Shown: positions 16,229 to 24,703 of the stretch, one piece after another | How positions within the stretch are numbered: the stretch's first letter is position 1 | Layout: each line of letters opens with the position of its first letter | Assembly (NCBI GenBank): GCA_032128395.1 | Contig: JAQBGV010000049.1 | Location: 1 to 57,703, forward strand | DNA: 57,703 nt | Direction: 5' to 3' | Source: JAQBGV01 sp032128395 | Lineage (GTDB): Bacteria > Planctomycetota > UBA8108 > UBA1146 | Made by a program: the position numbers and the translations under genes | Notes under the pieces: model-generated | What the model was told of the DNA's origin: nothing | The model's database searches: none | The model's input: only the letters and a program-made list of their open reading frames with translations

Positions 16229-17685
16229 GACTCCTCACCGCGCGTCTAGCGCTCCTCGCCGCGCTGATCCTCGCCTGCCTCGCCCCGGTGGGGGCGGAGG
16301 AGCTGTGGTTGAAGGCGGATGTCGTGCATCTCGGCGACGGCCGTCAGATCGAGAACGGTATCGTTCACGTTCGTGACGGTCGGATCGTCGCGGTCGGCGC
16401 GGGACTGACCGTGCCCGCCGGGGCGACCCTCGTCGAGCTCCGCGGTCGACAGATCACCCCGGGACTGATCGATGCCAATTCGAAGGTCGAGCCCGAGGAC
16501 CTGCTACGGCCTCTCCGTCGCGATGCGCGAGCCGTGGTCCGCGCGATGTTCGGCGCGGACGAGGAGCCTGAGCAGCACTTCCACGATCCCCGGATCTGCC
16601 CCTCGTTCGCCGCCCACGAAGAAGGGCGAGTCTGCCCGATCTGCGGAGGGGACTCGGCGGAACCGGAGCCGCTCGAGGACGAAACGACGATCAGCGGTGT
16701 CTCGGGGACGAGCGCGATCTCCGAGCAGTCATCGGAAGTGATCCCGCACACCGCGTGGATCGAAGGACTCGACCTCGACTCCCCCGACTTCGAACGTCTC
16801 CTCCGCGACGGCGTGACGACGATCTACGCCGCCCCCGACCCGTCCGCCGTGATCGGTGCCCGAGGCGCGGTGGTGCGCACCGCCGGGACCGATCGAGTGC
16901 TCGAGCGGGAAGCGGCGGTGAAGGCGGTGATCGGCTCCGATCCCTACAGCTTCGGGTCGTTCAACCGCACGCCGAACCGGTTCAGCGTGACGCACTTTTC
17001 GCGGCGACCACAGTCGCGGATGGGGGTCGGTTGGATCTTCCGGAAGGCGTTCTACGACGCGATCCTCCGCGGCTCGGGGGGAACTCCTTCGGGCGCCGAC
17101 ACCGCGAGCCCCGAGGCCTCCGCAGTGCTCGCGCTCGTCCTCGAGCAGAAGGTTCCGATGCGGGTGCAGGCGCGGACCGCGTCCGACATCGAGAGCACCT
17201 ACCGGCTGTGCGCGGAATTCGGGGTCCCGTTCACGCTCGTCGATCCGGTCGAGGCGTACCGGTGCCTCGACCTGTTGTCACTGAAACAGGTCCCCATCAT
17301 CTTCGGACCGATCTTCGACAATCCCACCGGGTTGTCGGGAGCGGGGGGGAGTCGGGGAGAGACCCGCCGGGCGCGCCTGCACACGCTGCGCGATCTGGTC
17401 GCGATCGGAGCGCCGCTCGCGCTGAGCGCCCAGGATCTCCGTGAAGAGGATGGACTCGGGCGACAGGCGATGATGGCGGTCCGTTACGGCGTCTCGCCGG
17501 CGAAGGCCCTCGAGCTCGTCACGCTCGCCCCCGCTCGGATCATCGGGGTCGACGACGAGGTCGGCAGTATCGAGACCGGGAAGCGCGCAGATCTGGTGAT
17601 CTGGAGCGGTGTTCCCTTCGCCGCGACCTCTGCGGTGATCGGAGTCTATGTCGACGGACGCCTGGCGTTCGAACGGGAGGGATAG
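16225..17685 (+). CDS. exported amidohydrolase-fold protein 3 with metal-binding-like insert
   Basis: A 486-residue protein with a signal peptide (LLTARLALLAALILACLA). The fold is clear: GIVHVRDGRIVAVGAG, PGLIDANSK, DGVTTIYAAPD, MRVQARTASDIESTYRL, and VGSIETGKRADLVIWSG. The first metal site is D-A-N-S-K in place of D-x-H-x-H. Residues ~118-141 hold HFHDPRICPSFAAHEEG followed by RVCPICGG. This resembles the heavy-metal-binding domain pattern (C-P-x-H...G-x-CP-x-CG) and is absent from its neighbours. LSAQD stands where active enzymes have the catalytic Asp. ATG 16225 overlaps the previous stop (ATGA). Confidence 0.85.
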   Translation: MRLLTARLALLAALILACLAPVGAEELWLKADVVHLGDGRQIENGIVHVRDGRIVAVGAGLTVPAGATLVELRGRQITPGLIDANSKVEPEDLLRPLRRDARAVVRAMFGADEEPEQHFHDPRICPSFAAHEEGRVCPICGGDSAEPEPLEDETTISGVSGTSAISEQSSEVIPHTAWIEGLDLDSPDFERLLRDGVTTIYAAPDPSAVIGARGAVVRTAGTDRVLEREAAVKAVIGSDPYSFGSFNRTPNRFSVTHFSRRPQSRMGVGWIFRKAFYDAILRGSGGTPSGADTASPEASAVLALVLEQKVPMRVQARTASDIESTYRLCAEFGVPFTLVDPVEAYRCLDLLSLKQVPIIFGPIFDNPTGLSGAGGSRGETRRARLHTLRDLVAIGAPLALSAQDLREEDGLGRQAMMAVRYGVSPAKALELVTLAPARIIGVDDEVGSIETGKRADLVIWSGVPFAATSAVIGVYVDGRLAFEREG

Positions 17686-17688
17686 GAC

Positions 17689-19191
17689 GTGCCGATCGGA
17701 CGAAGTCAAAGGCGGAGGGTACCGGTCTCCGCCCTCCTGCTCTTCCTTGTCGGCGGGGTGTTCGCCGCGCTGATGCCCCATTTTGCGGTCGCGACTCCGC
17801 CGCCGACGAAGATCGCACTCGTCGGGGGACGCATCATCCCGGTGCGGGGTCCCGAGATCGAGAGCGGGACGGTCCTGATCGAGAACGGTCGGATCACCGC
17901 GGTCGGCGAGACGGTCGAACTGCCTTTCGATGCGATGGAGATCGACTGCACCGGGAAGGTGCTCTTCCCTGGCATGGTCGACTCGTTCAACTGGCGCGGG
18001 CTCGACATCCGGAACGAAGCGATCCCGAACGCCTCGGTGCTCGACGTGTACGACGCGATCGATCCATCGCGCCTCTTCTTCGAGGAGACCCTGCGAGTCG
18101 GCATCACCGCGGTCCACATCTCGCACGACCACAATACCGTGATCGGCTCGGTCATCCGGGTCCTCCGGCCGATCGGGCGCACTCCCGATGAGATGACCCT
18201 GCGCGCGCCGGTCTCGATCCAGCTCGCGCTGACCCCCCGGCAGGGGAGCGACCGGATGCGACAGCTCGCGGAGCTGCGCGAGGCGTTCCTCGACCTCGAC
18301 GATCACCTCGGACAAGTCGCGGAGCGACGCTACGAGGAGGAGCGCGAGAAGGAGGGGAAGAAGGTCGACGTGCCCCCCGCCGAGGCGCGCGAGCGGGGGA
18401 GCGCGCTCGTGCGCGACATCGATCTCGACGAGAAGTACCGAAACCTCTACCGGCTGAGGCAAGGGAAGATCGGGGCCTGGCTCTACGCCGGCGCCGCGAC
18501 CGACGTCGCCCCGGGGATCGAGATCGCCAAGGAGCAGAAGCTCCTCGAGAGGGCCGTGATCCTCATCGGTAGCGATGCGCACCGCGCCGTCCGCGAGCTG
18601 AAGGAAGCGGGGCGCCCGGTGGTGTGCCCGATCGATCTCGTCGCCCGCAGCCGCGACCCGTTGACCGGCGAGATCGACGAGACGTTCATCCCGAAGGTCC
18701 TCCACGACGCGGGGATCGAGTTCACGCTGCGTCCGAACCCCGACGGCTCCATCGCCGAACGCTATCTGACCTATCAGGCGGCGCGCTGCGTGCGCGCCGG
18801 GATCCCCCGCAACGTCGCGCTCCGAGCGATCACGCTCCATCCTGCGCGTTGTCTCGGGCTCGATGCCGAGATCGGGTCGATCGAGGTAGGGAAGCGCGGG
18901 GACATCGTCGTGCTCTCCGGAGACCCGCTCGACTTCACGTCGTGGGTCGAAGCGGTCTACATCGATGGGATCCTCGCCTATGACCGGGAGCGCGATCCGC
19001 GTCTCCGGGAGTTGATCGGTCTCCTGCAGTCGCCCGCAGAGGAGAAACCAGAATCCCCAGCGTCCCCGGTGGAGACGCCGGCGGATACTACCGAACCCAT
19101 CGGTGACCCGGTCCCGCCGGTGGAGTCGGGGGGGGGTACCGGAGGCGGCGAGGGTGATGGCGATGGCCGCGATGGCGGAGGGCACGATTGA
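17689..19191 (+). CDS. exported amidohydrolase-fold protein 4, HxH lost
   Basis: A 500-residue protein with an N-terminal hydrophobic signal (ALLLFLVGGVFAALM). Fold markers are TVLIENGRITAVGE, PGMVDSFNW, VGITAVHISHDHN, and IGSIEVGKRGDIVVLSGDPL. The first metal site is D-S-F-N-W. The segment VILIGSDAHRAVRELKEAG aligns with the usual HG-TE strand. The C-terminus adds a Pro/Glu stretch and then a Gly/Asp-rich tail of ~20 residues, possibly a flexible linker. GTG 17689 starts 3 bases after the previous stop. Confidence 0.8.
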   Translation: MPIGRSQRRRVPVSALLLFLVGGVFAALMPHFAVATPPPTKIALVGGRIIPVRGPEIESGTVLIENGRITAVGETVELPFDAMEIDCTGKVLFPGMVDSFNWRGLDIRNEAIPNASVLDVYDAIDPSRLFFEETLRVGITAVHISHDHNTVIGSVIRVLRPIGRTPDEMTLRAPVSIQLALTPRQGSDRMRQLAELREAFLDLDDHLGQVAERRYEEEREKEGKKVDVPPAEARERGSALVRDIDLDEKYRNLYRLRQGKIGAWLYAGAATDVAPGIEIAKEQKLLERAVILIGSDAHRAVRELKEAGRPVVCPIDLVARSRDPLTGEIDETFIPKVLHDAGIEFTLRPNPDGSIAERYLTYQAARCVRAGIPRNVALRAITLHPARCLGLDAEIGSIEVGKRGDIVVLSGDPLDFTSWVEAVYIDGILAYDRERDPRLRELIGLLQSPAEEKPESPASPVETPADTTEPIGDPVPPVESGGGTGGGEGDGDGRDGGGHD

Positions 19192-19192
19192 A

Positions 19193-21952
19193 ATGCCCCG
19201 CCTCCTCGCGATCCTCATCCTCTCCGCCACCTGTTTGCCCGCGCTCGCGCAGGATGACCAGGGATACGCGCTCATCGTCGGGCACGCCTACCTCGGCTCC
19301 GGACCCGACGGGGAAGTGCGCGAAGTAGGCGTGGTCATCCGGGACGGCCGGATCGTTGCGGTCGAGCGGGACCTCACCCGACTCCCGCCCGCGCTCCCTC
19401 GCATCGAGTATCCGGACGGGTATCTCACCCCCGGGCTGGTCGCGGCGGCGAGTGACCTCGGCGGGACCCACAGCGGGCCGGAGTCCCTCGGCGCGGGCTA
19501 CCGCGCGATCGATGCGTTCGATCGCTACGGCGACTTTCGCCCCTACCTCGCCGCGGGGGTGACGACCGTTCACATCGCGCCCGGGGAGCACCGCCTGCTC
19601 GCGGGTCAGGGAGCCATCGTCAAGCTCGCCGGGAAGCCGTCGGAGCGGGTGGTGTCGGCGAGCGCAAATCTGTGCCTGCAACTCGGGGACCCCGCGGATG
19701 AACCGCCGGCGCTCGTCGAATTCCCCTTCCCGCCGAGTTCGGACGTGGCGATCGTGCCCGCAGAGAACCAGCGACCCCGCAGTCGGCTCGGCAGACTTCT
19801 CGGTCTGCGGGAGGAGATCGCCGAAGCGCTGACCGCCGATCGAGCGCCGGACCTGCACCTCGACGCTCTCGCCACCGCGTGGCGAAACGAACAGCCGCTA
19901 TGGATCTCGGCGGAGCGTGCGACCGATCTGCTGGCGGGAGTCTCGCTCCTGCGGGCGGAAGGGAGGGCCGGTCTGCTCGTCGGCGCCACCGAAGTCGCCC
20001 GCGTCGCGAAGTCGATCGGGGAGGTGCGGATCCCGGTGGTCTACCGACCGCGGATCGCTCCGGGAGGTCGCGGCGGAGATCTCGGGACGAACCTCGACGC
20101 GATCGAGGGGGTCCTCCCCGACTTCGCCGCGCTCCGGCGGGCGGGGGTCGATCTCATCCTCGGACCGCCCCGCGGCGGCGGAACCGGCGACCTGCGATTC
20201 AGCGCGATACTCGCGCACCAGCACGGCCTCGATCGCGCGAGTTCCCTCCGGGCGATCACCGACGGCGCCGCGGACGCACTCGGGATCGGCGATCGTCTCG
20301 GCCGGGTCGCGCCCGGTCTCGACGCCGACCTGGTCGTCTGGAACACCGATCCTCTGTCGATCGGTGCTCGCCCCCTCGAGGTCGTCGTCGGCGGTCGTCG
20401 CGCCTTCCACCCGAGTGTGGTCACCGGAGTCGAAACGCGGGCGACCGTGGTTCGCGCGGGAACGATCTGGGTCTCTCCCGAGCGCCAGATCCTGGGCGGC
20501 GAGGTGTTGATCGAGGATGGCCGGATCGTCGCCGTCGGCACTTCGGTGCCCCGTCCCCCGTACGCGCGGGTGATCGACGCCGGCCCCGATGCGTTCGTCA
20601 CTCCGGGGTTCATCGATGCCCATGGTCATCTCGGCCTAGGGGGTGATCGCGGAGCGGTCAACCTCGACGTCCGCTTCGGACCGCTCCTCGGGGTCCCGGA
20701 CCTGCCGGAGGAGCGGGTCGCCCGCGCGGGGGTGACCACGGTTCTCCTCTCTCCGTACAGCATTTCGACCGCCGGCTCCCCGATCGCTGCGGTGAAGACT
20801 TGGGGAGACCAGCGGGGTGCGCGTCTGATCCGCGACGTCGCCGCGGTCGGGTTCCGAGTCACCGGCGATGCGCTCGCTGCGAAGGACGGGATTCGTCGAC
20901 AGCTCGAGTCGGGGAAGAAATACATCGCGACCTGGGAGAAGTACGAGAAGGCGCTCGCCGAGTTCGAGGAGAAGAAGGCGAAGGGTGAGACGGTGAAACC
21001 GATCGAGAGGGTCGAGGAGACGACCGAGACGACGATCGATCCGATCACCGGGATCTGGGAAGGGACAGCGTCCGGTGGACCTCTCCCCGCGCCCGAGACC
21101 GGGCGGCTCTCCCTCCGACTGACCGGCGCTTCGATCGAGGGGCGCGTGATCGATCCCCCGGTGCCGGTCGAGCACCGGATCGTCGCCACCCTCTCCGGGA
21201 CCCATATCAGCGGGACGATCGAAGTGGACATGGACCTCCCGGGGCTCCCGACGATCGAAGCCGAACTGACCGCGGAGGACACCCTCTCCGGAACCGTCTC
21301 GGTCCTCGGGTTCGTGATTCAGATCGAGGGGCACCGCGTCAGCAAGGAGGCGGCCGAGTTCAAGGTCACGCGCCGCCGTCGATCTCGTGAGGACGGACGA
21401 CCGGTGGCCCCGCGCGTCGACCCTCGTCTCGAGCCGCTCCGAGACCTCCTCGAGAAGCGGATCCCGGCGCTCGTAGAAGTCGACGGTCGCGATCGGATCG
21501 CCGCGATCCTCGAGCTCTTCCTCGACGAAGAGAAGCTGCCGGTGATCCTCCTCGGTGGAGAGGGTGCGGATCACCACGCAGGCCGGCTGGTGGAAAAGGG
21601 GGTGGGTGTCGTGGTCCCGGTCGGCGTTCTCGCGCAGGAACGCAATCGGTCCGTGAACCCATCCGATCGGCTCGCCCGACGCGGTGTCCGGATCGGCTTC
21701 CAGAGTGCGGCCGAAGATGGCGCCCGCGAGCTCCCGACCCGCGTCCTGTACGCGGTCGACCAGGGTCTCGCCGCGGATGCCGCGATCGCTGCCCTCACCT
21801 CGGACGTCGCGCGCATGTTCCAACTCGAAGACCGGATCGGGAGCCTCGAGCCGGGTCGCGATGGCGACCTGTTGATCTTCCGGGGTCACCCCTTCCGCGA
21901 CGGGGGTCGGCTCGAACGGGTCTTCGTCTCCGGAGAGGAAGTAGCGCGATGA
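19193..21952 (+). CDS. exported double amidohydrolase-fold protein 5
   Basis: About 919 residues, roughly twice the length of its neighbours, because two amidohydrolase modules are fused. A signal peptide (LLAILILSATCLPALA) precedes module 1 (~25-420). Module 1 has lost HxH (PGLVAAASD) and ends at DADLVVWNTDPL. Module 2 (~425-919) keeps D-A-H-G-H (His 477 and 479) but lacks the usual His on the later strand (LVEVDGRDRI). Module 2 holds a coiled Lys/Glu segment and a beta-rich insert (~620-720, from TGIWEGTASGG) that looks like a small separate domain. ATG 19193 lies one base after the previous stop; earlier in-frame ATGs overlap the Gly/Asp tail of gene 4. The stop overlaps the next ATG. Confidence 0.85.
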   Translation: MPRLLAILILSATCLPALAQDDQGYALIVGHAYLGSGPDGEVREVGVVIRDGRIVAVERDLTRLPPALPRIEYPDGYLTPGLVAAASDLGGTHSGPESLGAGYRAIDAFDRYGDFRPYLAAGVTTVHIAPGEHRLLAGQGAIVKLAGKPSERVVSASANLCLQLGDPADEPPALVEFPFPPSSDVAIVPAENQRPRSRLGRLLGLREEIAEALTADRAPDLHLDALATAWRNEQPLWISAERATDLLAGVSLLRAEGRAGLLVGATEVARVAKSIGEVRIPVVYRPRIAPGGRGGDLGTNLDAIEGVLPDFAALRRAGVDLILGPPRGGGTGDLRFSAILAHQHGLDRASSLRAITDGAADALGIGDRLGRVAPGLDADLVVWNTDPLSIGARPLEVVVGGRRAFHPSVVTGVETRATVVRAGTIWVSPERQILGGEVLIEDGRIVAVGTSVPRPPYARVIDAGPDAFVTPGFIDAHGHLGLGGDRGAVNLDVRFGPLLGVPDLPEERVARAGVTTVLLSPYSISTAGSPIAAVKTWGDQRGARLIRDVAAVGFRVTGDALAAKDGIRRQLESGKKYIATWEKYEKALAEFEEKKAKGETVKPIERVEETTETTIDPITGIWEGTASGGPLPAPETGRLSLRLTGASIEGRVIDPPVPVEHRIVATLSGTHISGTIEVDMDLPGLPTIEAELTAEDTLSGTVSVLGFVIQIEGHRVSKEAAEFKVTRRRRSREDGRPVAPRVDPRLEPLRDLLEKRIPALVEVDGRDRIAAILELFLDEEKLPVILLGGEGADHHAGRLVEKGVGVVVPVGVLAQERNRSVNPSDRLARRGVRIGFQSAAEDGARELPTRVLYAVDQGLAADAAIAALTSDVARMFQLEDRIGSLEPGRDGDLLIFRGHPFRDGGRLERVFVSGEEVAR

Positions 21953-23199
21953 TCACTCGGGTCTTCTGGGCCGGACTGCTCGCGATCGTTCTCGGTCCAT
22001 TCCTCTCGCTCGGAGCCGCCCCACCCGAAGGAACGACCGCGTTCCGGGTCGGCAAGGTCGTCACCATGGACGATGACGATCGTGTCGTGAACCGAGCGGT
22101 GGTCCTCGTGAGCGACGGTCGGATCACCGCGGTCGGCAAGGTGGGGGAGGTCGCGATCCCCGAGGGGGCAACGATCATCGACCGCCCCGATCTGTGGCTC
22201 GTCCCCGGCATGGTCGACGCGCACAACCACGCCGGCGGGTCATCGTCGGACCTGCACGACTACGTCTTCCTGACCAATCCGGGGTACCGGACGCTCGAGT
22301 CGGTGGTGCCGAACTCGAGGAACAACGAGAGGTCCGCGGCGGCGGGGGTGACCTCGGTCCTGGTGATCCCCGGCAGTGGCAACAACATGTCCGGCTTCGG
22401 GACGTTGATGCGCACCGGCGGTGGGACCGTCGAGGAAGCGGTCATCAAACCGTATGGATCGCTGAAGATCGCGCAGGCCGGGAACCCCGAGGGGTACTTC
22501 TTCGGTGGCCGCGCCACCGGACGCGCGTTCATGAACTTCAACACCCGTCGCACCCTCGAGCGGGCGAAGGCCTACCACGACGCGTGGACCGCGTTCGAGG
22601 GCGGTCTGGCTGCCGAAAAGCCGGAGTTCGACCCGATCTTCGAAGGATTTCGCGGGCTGTTCGCGCGAGAGTTCGTCGCGACGGTGCACAGCCAGGGCTA
22701 CCAGCTGCTGATGACCACGATCGACATGCTCTCGAAGAAGCTGGGGATCCGCACCGTGCTCGACCACTCCACTTTCGATGGCTACAAGGTCGCGCCGCTC
22801 GTGCTCGAAGACCCGTCGGTCTACGTGATCAACGGTCCGCGCGAACTCCAGTTCGACCGGGACCAGCGGAAGATCTTCGGGAACGCGGCCCGGTGGTGGG
22901 CGGGGGGGGTGCGCCGGCTCGGGATCAACACCGATTCGCCGGTGATCCCGCAGGAGGAGCTCCCGTATCAGGCGACGATCGCCTGCTACTTCGGGTGGAA
23001 GCCGTACGAGGCGCTCAAGGGAGTCACGCGGGTGCCGGCCGAGGCGCTGATGCTCGATGAGCTCGGAAGTATCGCGCCGGGAAAAGAAGCGACGTTCGGC
23101 CTCTTCACCGGGAACCCGATCGACCCGCGCAATTCGTGCGAGCTGACCATCGTCCGCGGGAAGATCGCCTACGACGCGGAGGTGGAGCGTGTGTTCTAG
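21949..23199 (+). CDS. exported amidohydrolase 6, metal site apparently complete
   Basis: A 416-residue protein with a signal peptide (VFWAGLLAIVLGPFLSLGAA). This is the one member of the cluster that looks catalytic. It has D-A-H-N-H (His 92 and 94), later His 247 (VATVHSQG) and His 273 (VLDHSTFDG), and Asp 329 (GINTDSP), matching the HxH/His/His/Asp ligand order of imidazolonepropionase-like amidohydrolases. It lacks the Lys/Glu-rich loop of its neighbours. The substrate is not predictable; amide, lactam or cyclic imide hydrolysis is typical of the family. ATG 21949 overlaps the previous stop (ATGA). Confidence 0.85.
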   Translation: MITRVFWAGLLAIVLGPFLSLGAAPPEGTTAFRVGKVVTMDDDDRVVNRAVVLVSDGRITAVGKVGEVAIPEGATIIDRPDLWLVPGMVDAHNHAGGSSSDLHDYVFLTNPGYRTLESVVPNSRNNERSAAAGVTSVLVIPGSGNNMSGFGTLMRTGGGTVEEAVIKPYGSLKIAQAGNPEGYFFGGRATGRAFMNFNTRRTLERAKAYHDAWTAFEGGLAAEKPEFDPIFEGFRGLFAREFVATVHSQGYQLLMTTIDMLSKKLGIRTVLDHSTFDGYKVAPLVLEDPSVYVINGPRELQFDRDQRKIFGNAARWWAGGVRRLGINTDSPVIPQEELPYQATIACYFGWKPYEALKGVTRVPAEALMLDELGSIAPGKEATFGLFTGNPIDPRNSCELTIVRGKIAYDAEVERVF

Positions 23200-24703
23200 G
23201 AGGCGATCGGGAAACCTCGTACGAGACGTCGTCGTGCGGGTCGCGTCCGGTTGGAGGGCGGCGCAGGTCGATCGTAGGGGTGGGCGTGAGCAAGCCGACG
23301 ACGTCCGAATCGAGGTTTTCCGACAGCCTCCTCGCTTCGCCCGCGCCCGCGCCGGCCTCCACGCCGGCGCCGGACTGTTGGTGTTCTTCCTCCCCGCGCT
23401 CGCTGCGGCGGACGGCAAGATCACCGTCATCGACGCCGCTCGAGTGATCACCGTCTCGGGCGAGGAGTTCGCCCCGGGTCAGATCGTCATCGAGGACGGC
23501 AAGATCACCCTGGTCGGGAAGAACCTCGATGTACCGCGCAGCGCCCGCCGCGTGGACGCACGGGGGGAGACGGTGATGCCGGGGCTCATCCTGGCGCGCA
23601 CCCGCTTCGGTCTCGAGAACTACCCGCGTGAGGGAGTCCACGCCGACGCGCGCGCCCTCGCAGAACTGCACGCCGATACGTTCGACGGTACTCCCCTCCT
23701 GAGCGCGGGGATCGTCGCCGCCGCGTTCGTCCCCGGTGGGACGGGATTCCCCGGACAAGCGGCGGTGGTGCGTCCACCGCACGGGGGTGGACTCGACGTG
23801 CTCCGTGAGGGGGCCTACCTCCCCGTCAGCTTCCTTCAGAACGGTCGTGACCGTGGCGTGATCACTCAGGCGTTCGACCGCGCGAAAAAGGAGATCGAGA
23901 AGGCCGACAAGGCCCGAGCGGAGTGGGAGAAGAAGCAAGAGGAGGCGCGCAAGCTGGCGGAGGCCGAGGCGAAGAAGAACGGGAAGCCAGCCGAGGTGAA
24001 GACCCCGGAAGAGAAAGCTCCGGAGAAGAAACCGCCGGAGAAGACACCGGCCGAGAACAAGCCGGCGGGCAAGGAAGCAGCTCCGAAGTTCGAGCCTGTG
24101 GAGTTGCCCCCTGAACTCGCCCCCCTCGTCGCGATCCTGCGGAAGGATGAAAACGCCCTACCCCTCCTCTTCGAGATCTCGGCGGCGGGAAACCTCGTCC
24201 ATCTCGACGCGGTGCTCGAGGAGTTCGAGGAACTCGCCCTCGAGAAGCACAGGAACGTGCAGTTCGTCCCGAGCAACAACCCTCGTCAGGAGCAGCGGCC
24301 GCTCGTCGCCCCGCTCGGGGAGCGCAAAGCGACCGTCGTCACCGTGCCGCTCATCGTGAATCTCGCGAACACTTCGAACCTGCTGAACCTGCCGGCGGAA
24401 CTCGAGCGGTCGGGATGCACCCTGATCTTCATCCCACCCGTCGATTCGCAGATCGAGTACCAGCGGCTGCTCTCCCGGGTGGCGGACTTGGTTCGCGCGG
24501 GACTCTCGCGGGAGGCCGGGCTCAAGGCGCTCACGCTCCACCCGGCGACTTTCCTCGGGATCGAGGATCGCTGCGGTGCGATCGAGAAGGACCGCTCGGC
24601 GGACCTGGTCTTTCTCGACGGAGATCCGTTCGCCGCCGCGACCCACGCTACCCGGACGATGATCGCCGGGGAGTGGGTGTGGGAAGAGGAGAGGCCCGAA
24701 TGA
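23189..24703 (+). CDS. exported amidohydrolase-fold protein 7, HxH lost, start unclear
   Basis: The open frame gives up to 504 residues. Fold markers are PGQIVIEDGKITLVGKN, PGLILARTRF, TLHPATFLGIEDRCGAIEK and SADLVFLDGDPF. The first metal site is L-A-R-T-R. A long Lys/Glu/Pro-rich loop covers ~230-300. The signal-like segment AGLLVFFLPALAAA lies ~60 residues inside the frame, far from GTG 23189, and no standard start lies just before it. A GTG at 23286 (VSKPTTSE) is in another frame, so a sequencing or real frameshift near 23330-23380 is possible. GTG 23189 would overlap the previous gene by 11 bases. The stop overlaps the next ATG. Confidence 0.7.
   Translation: MCSRRRSGNLVRDVVVRVASGWRAAQVDRRGGREQADDVRIEVFRQPPRFARARAGLHAGAGLLVFFLPALAAADGKITVIDAARVITVSGEEFAPGQIVIEDGKITLVGKNLDVPRSARRVDARGETVMPGLILARTRFGLENYPREGVHADARALAELHADTFDGTPLLSAGIVAAAFVPGGTGFPGQAAVVRPPHGGGLDVLREGAYLPVSFLQNGRDRGVITQAFDRAKKEIEKADKARAEWEKKQEEARKLAEAEAKKNGKPAEVKTPEEKAPEKKPPEKTPAENKPAGKEAAPKFEPVELPPELAPLVAILRKDENALPLLFEISAAGNLVHLDAVLEEFEELALEKHRNVQFVPSNNPRQEQRPLVAPLGERKATVVTVPLIVNLANTSNLLNLPAELERSGCTLIFIPPVDSQIEYQRLLSRVADLVRAGLSREAGLKALTLHPATFLGIEDRCGAIEKDRSADLVFLDGDPFAAATHATRTMIAGEWVWEEERPE

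Noticed and set aside
23286..23447. Separate small gene starting VSKPTTSE
   Set aside because: It runs out of frame into the conserved part of cluster gene 7 and its product has no fold. It is better seen as a hint of a frameshift or start problem there.
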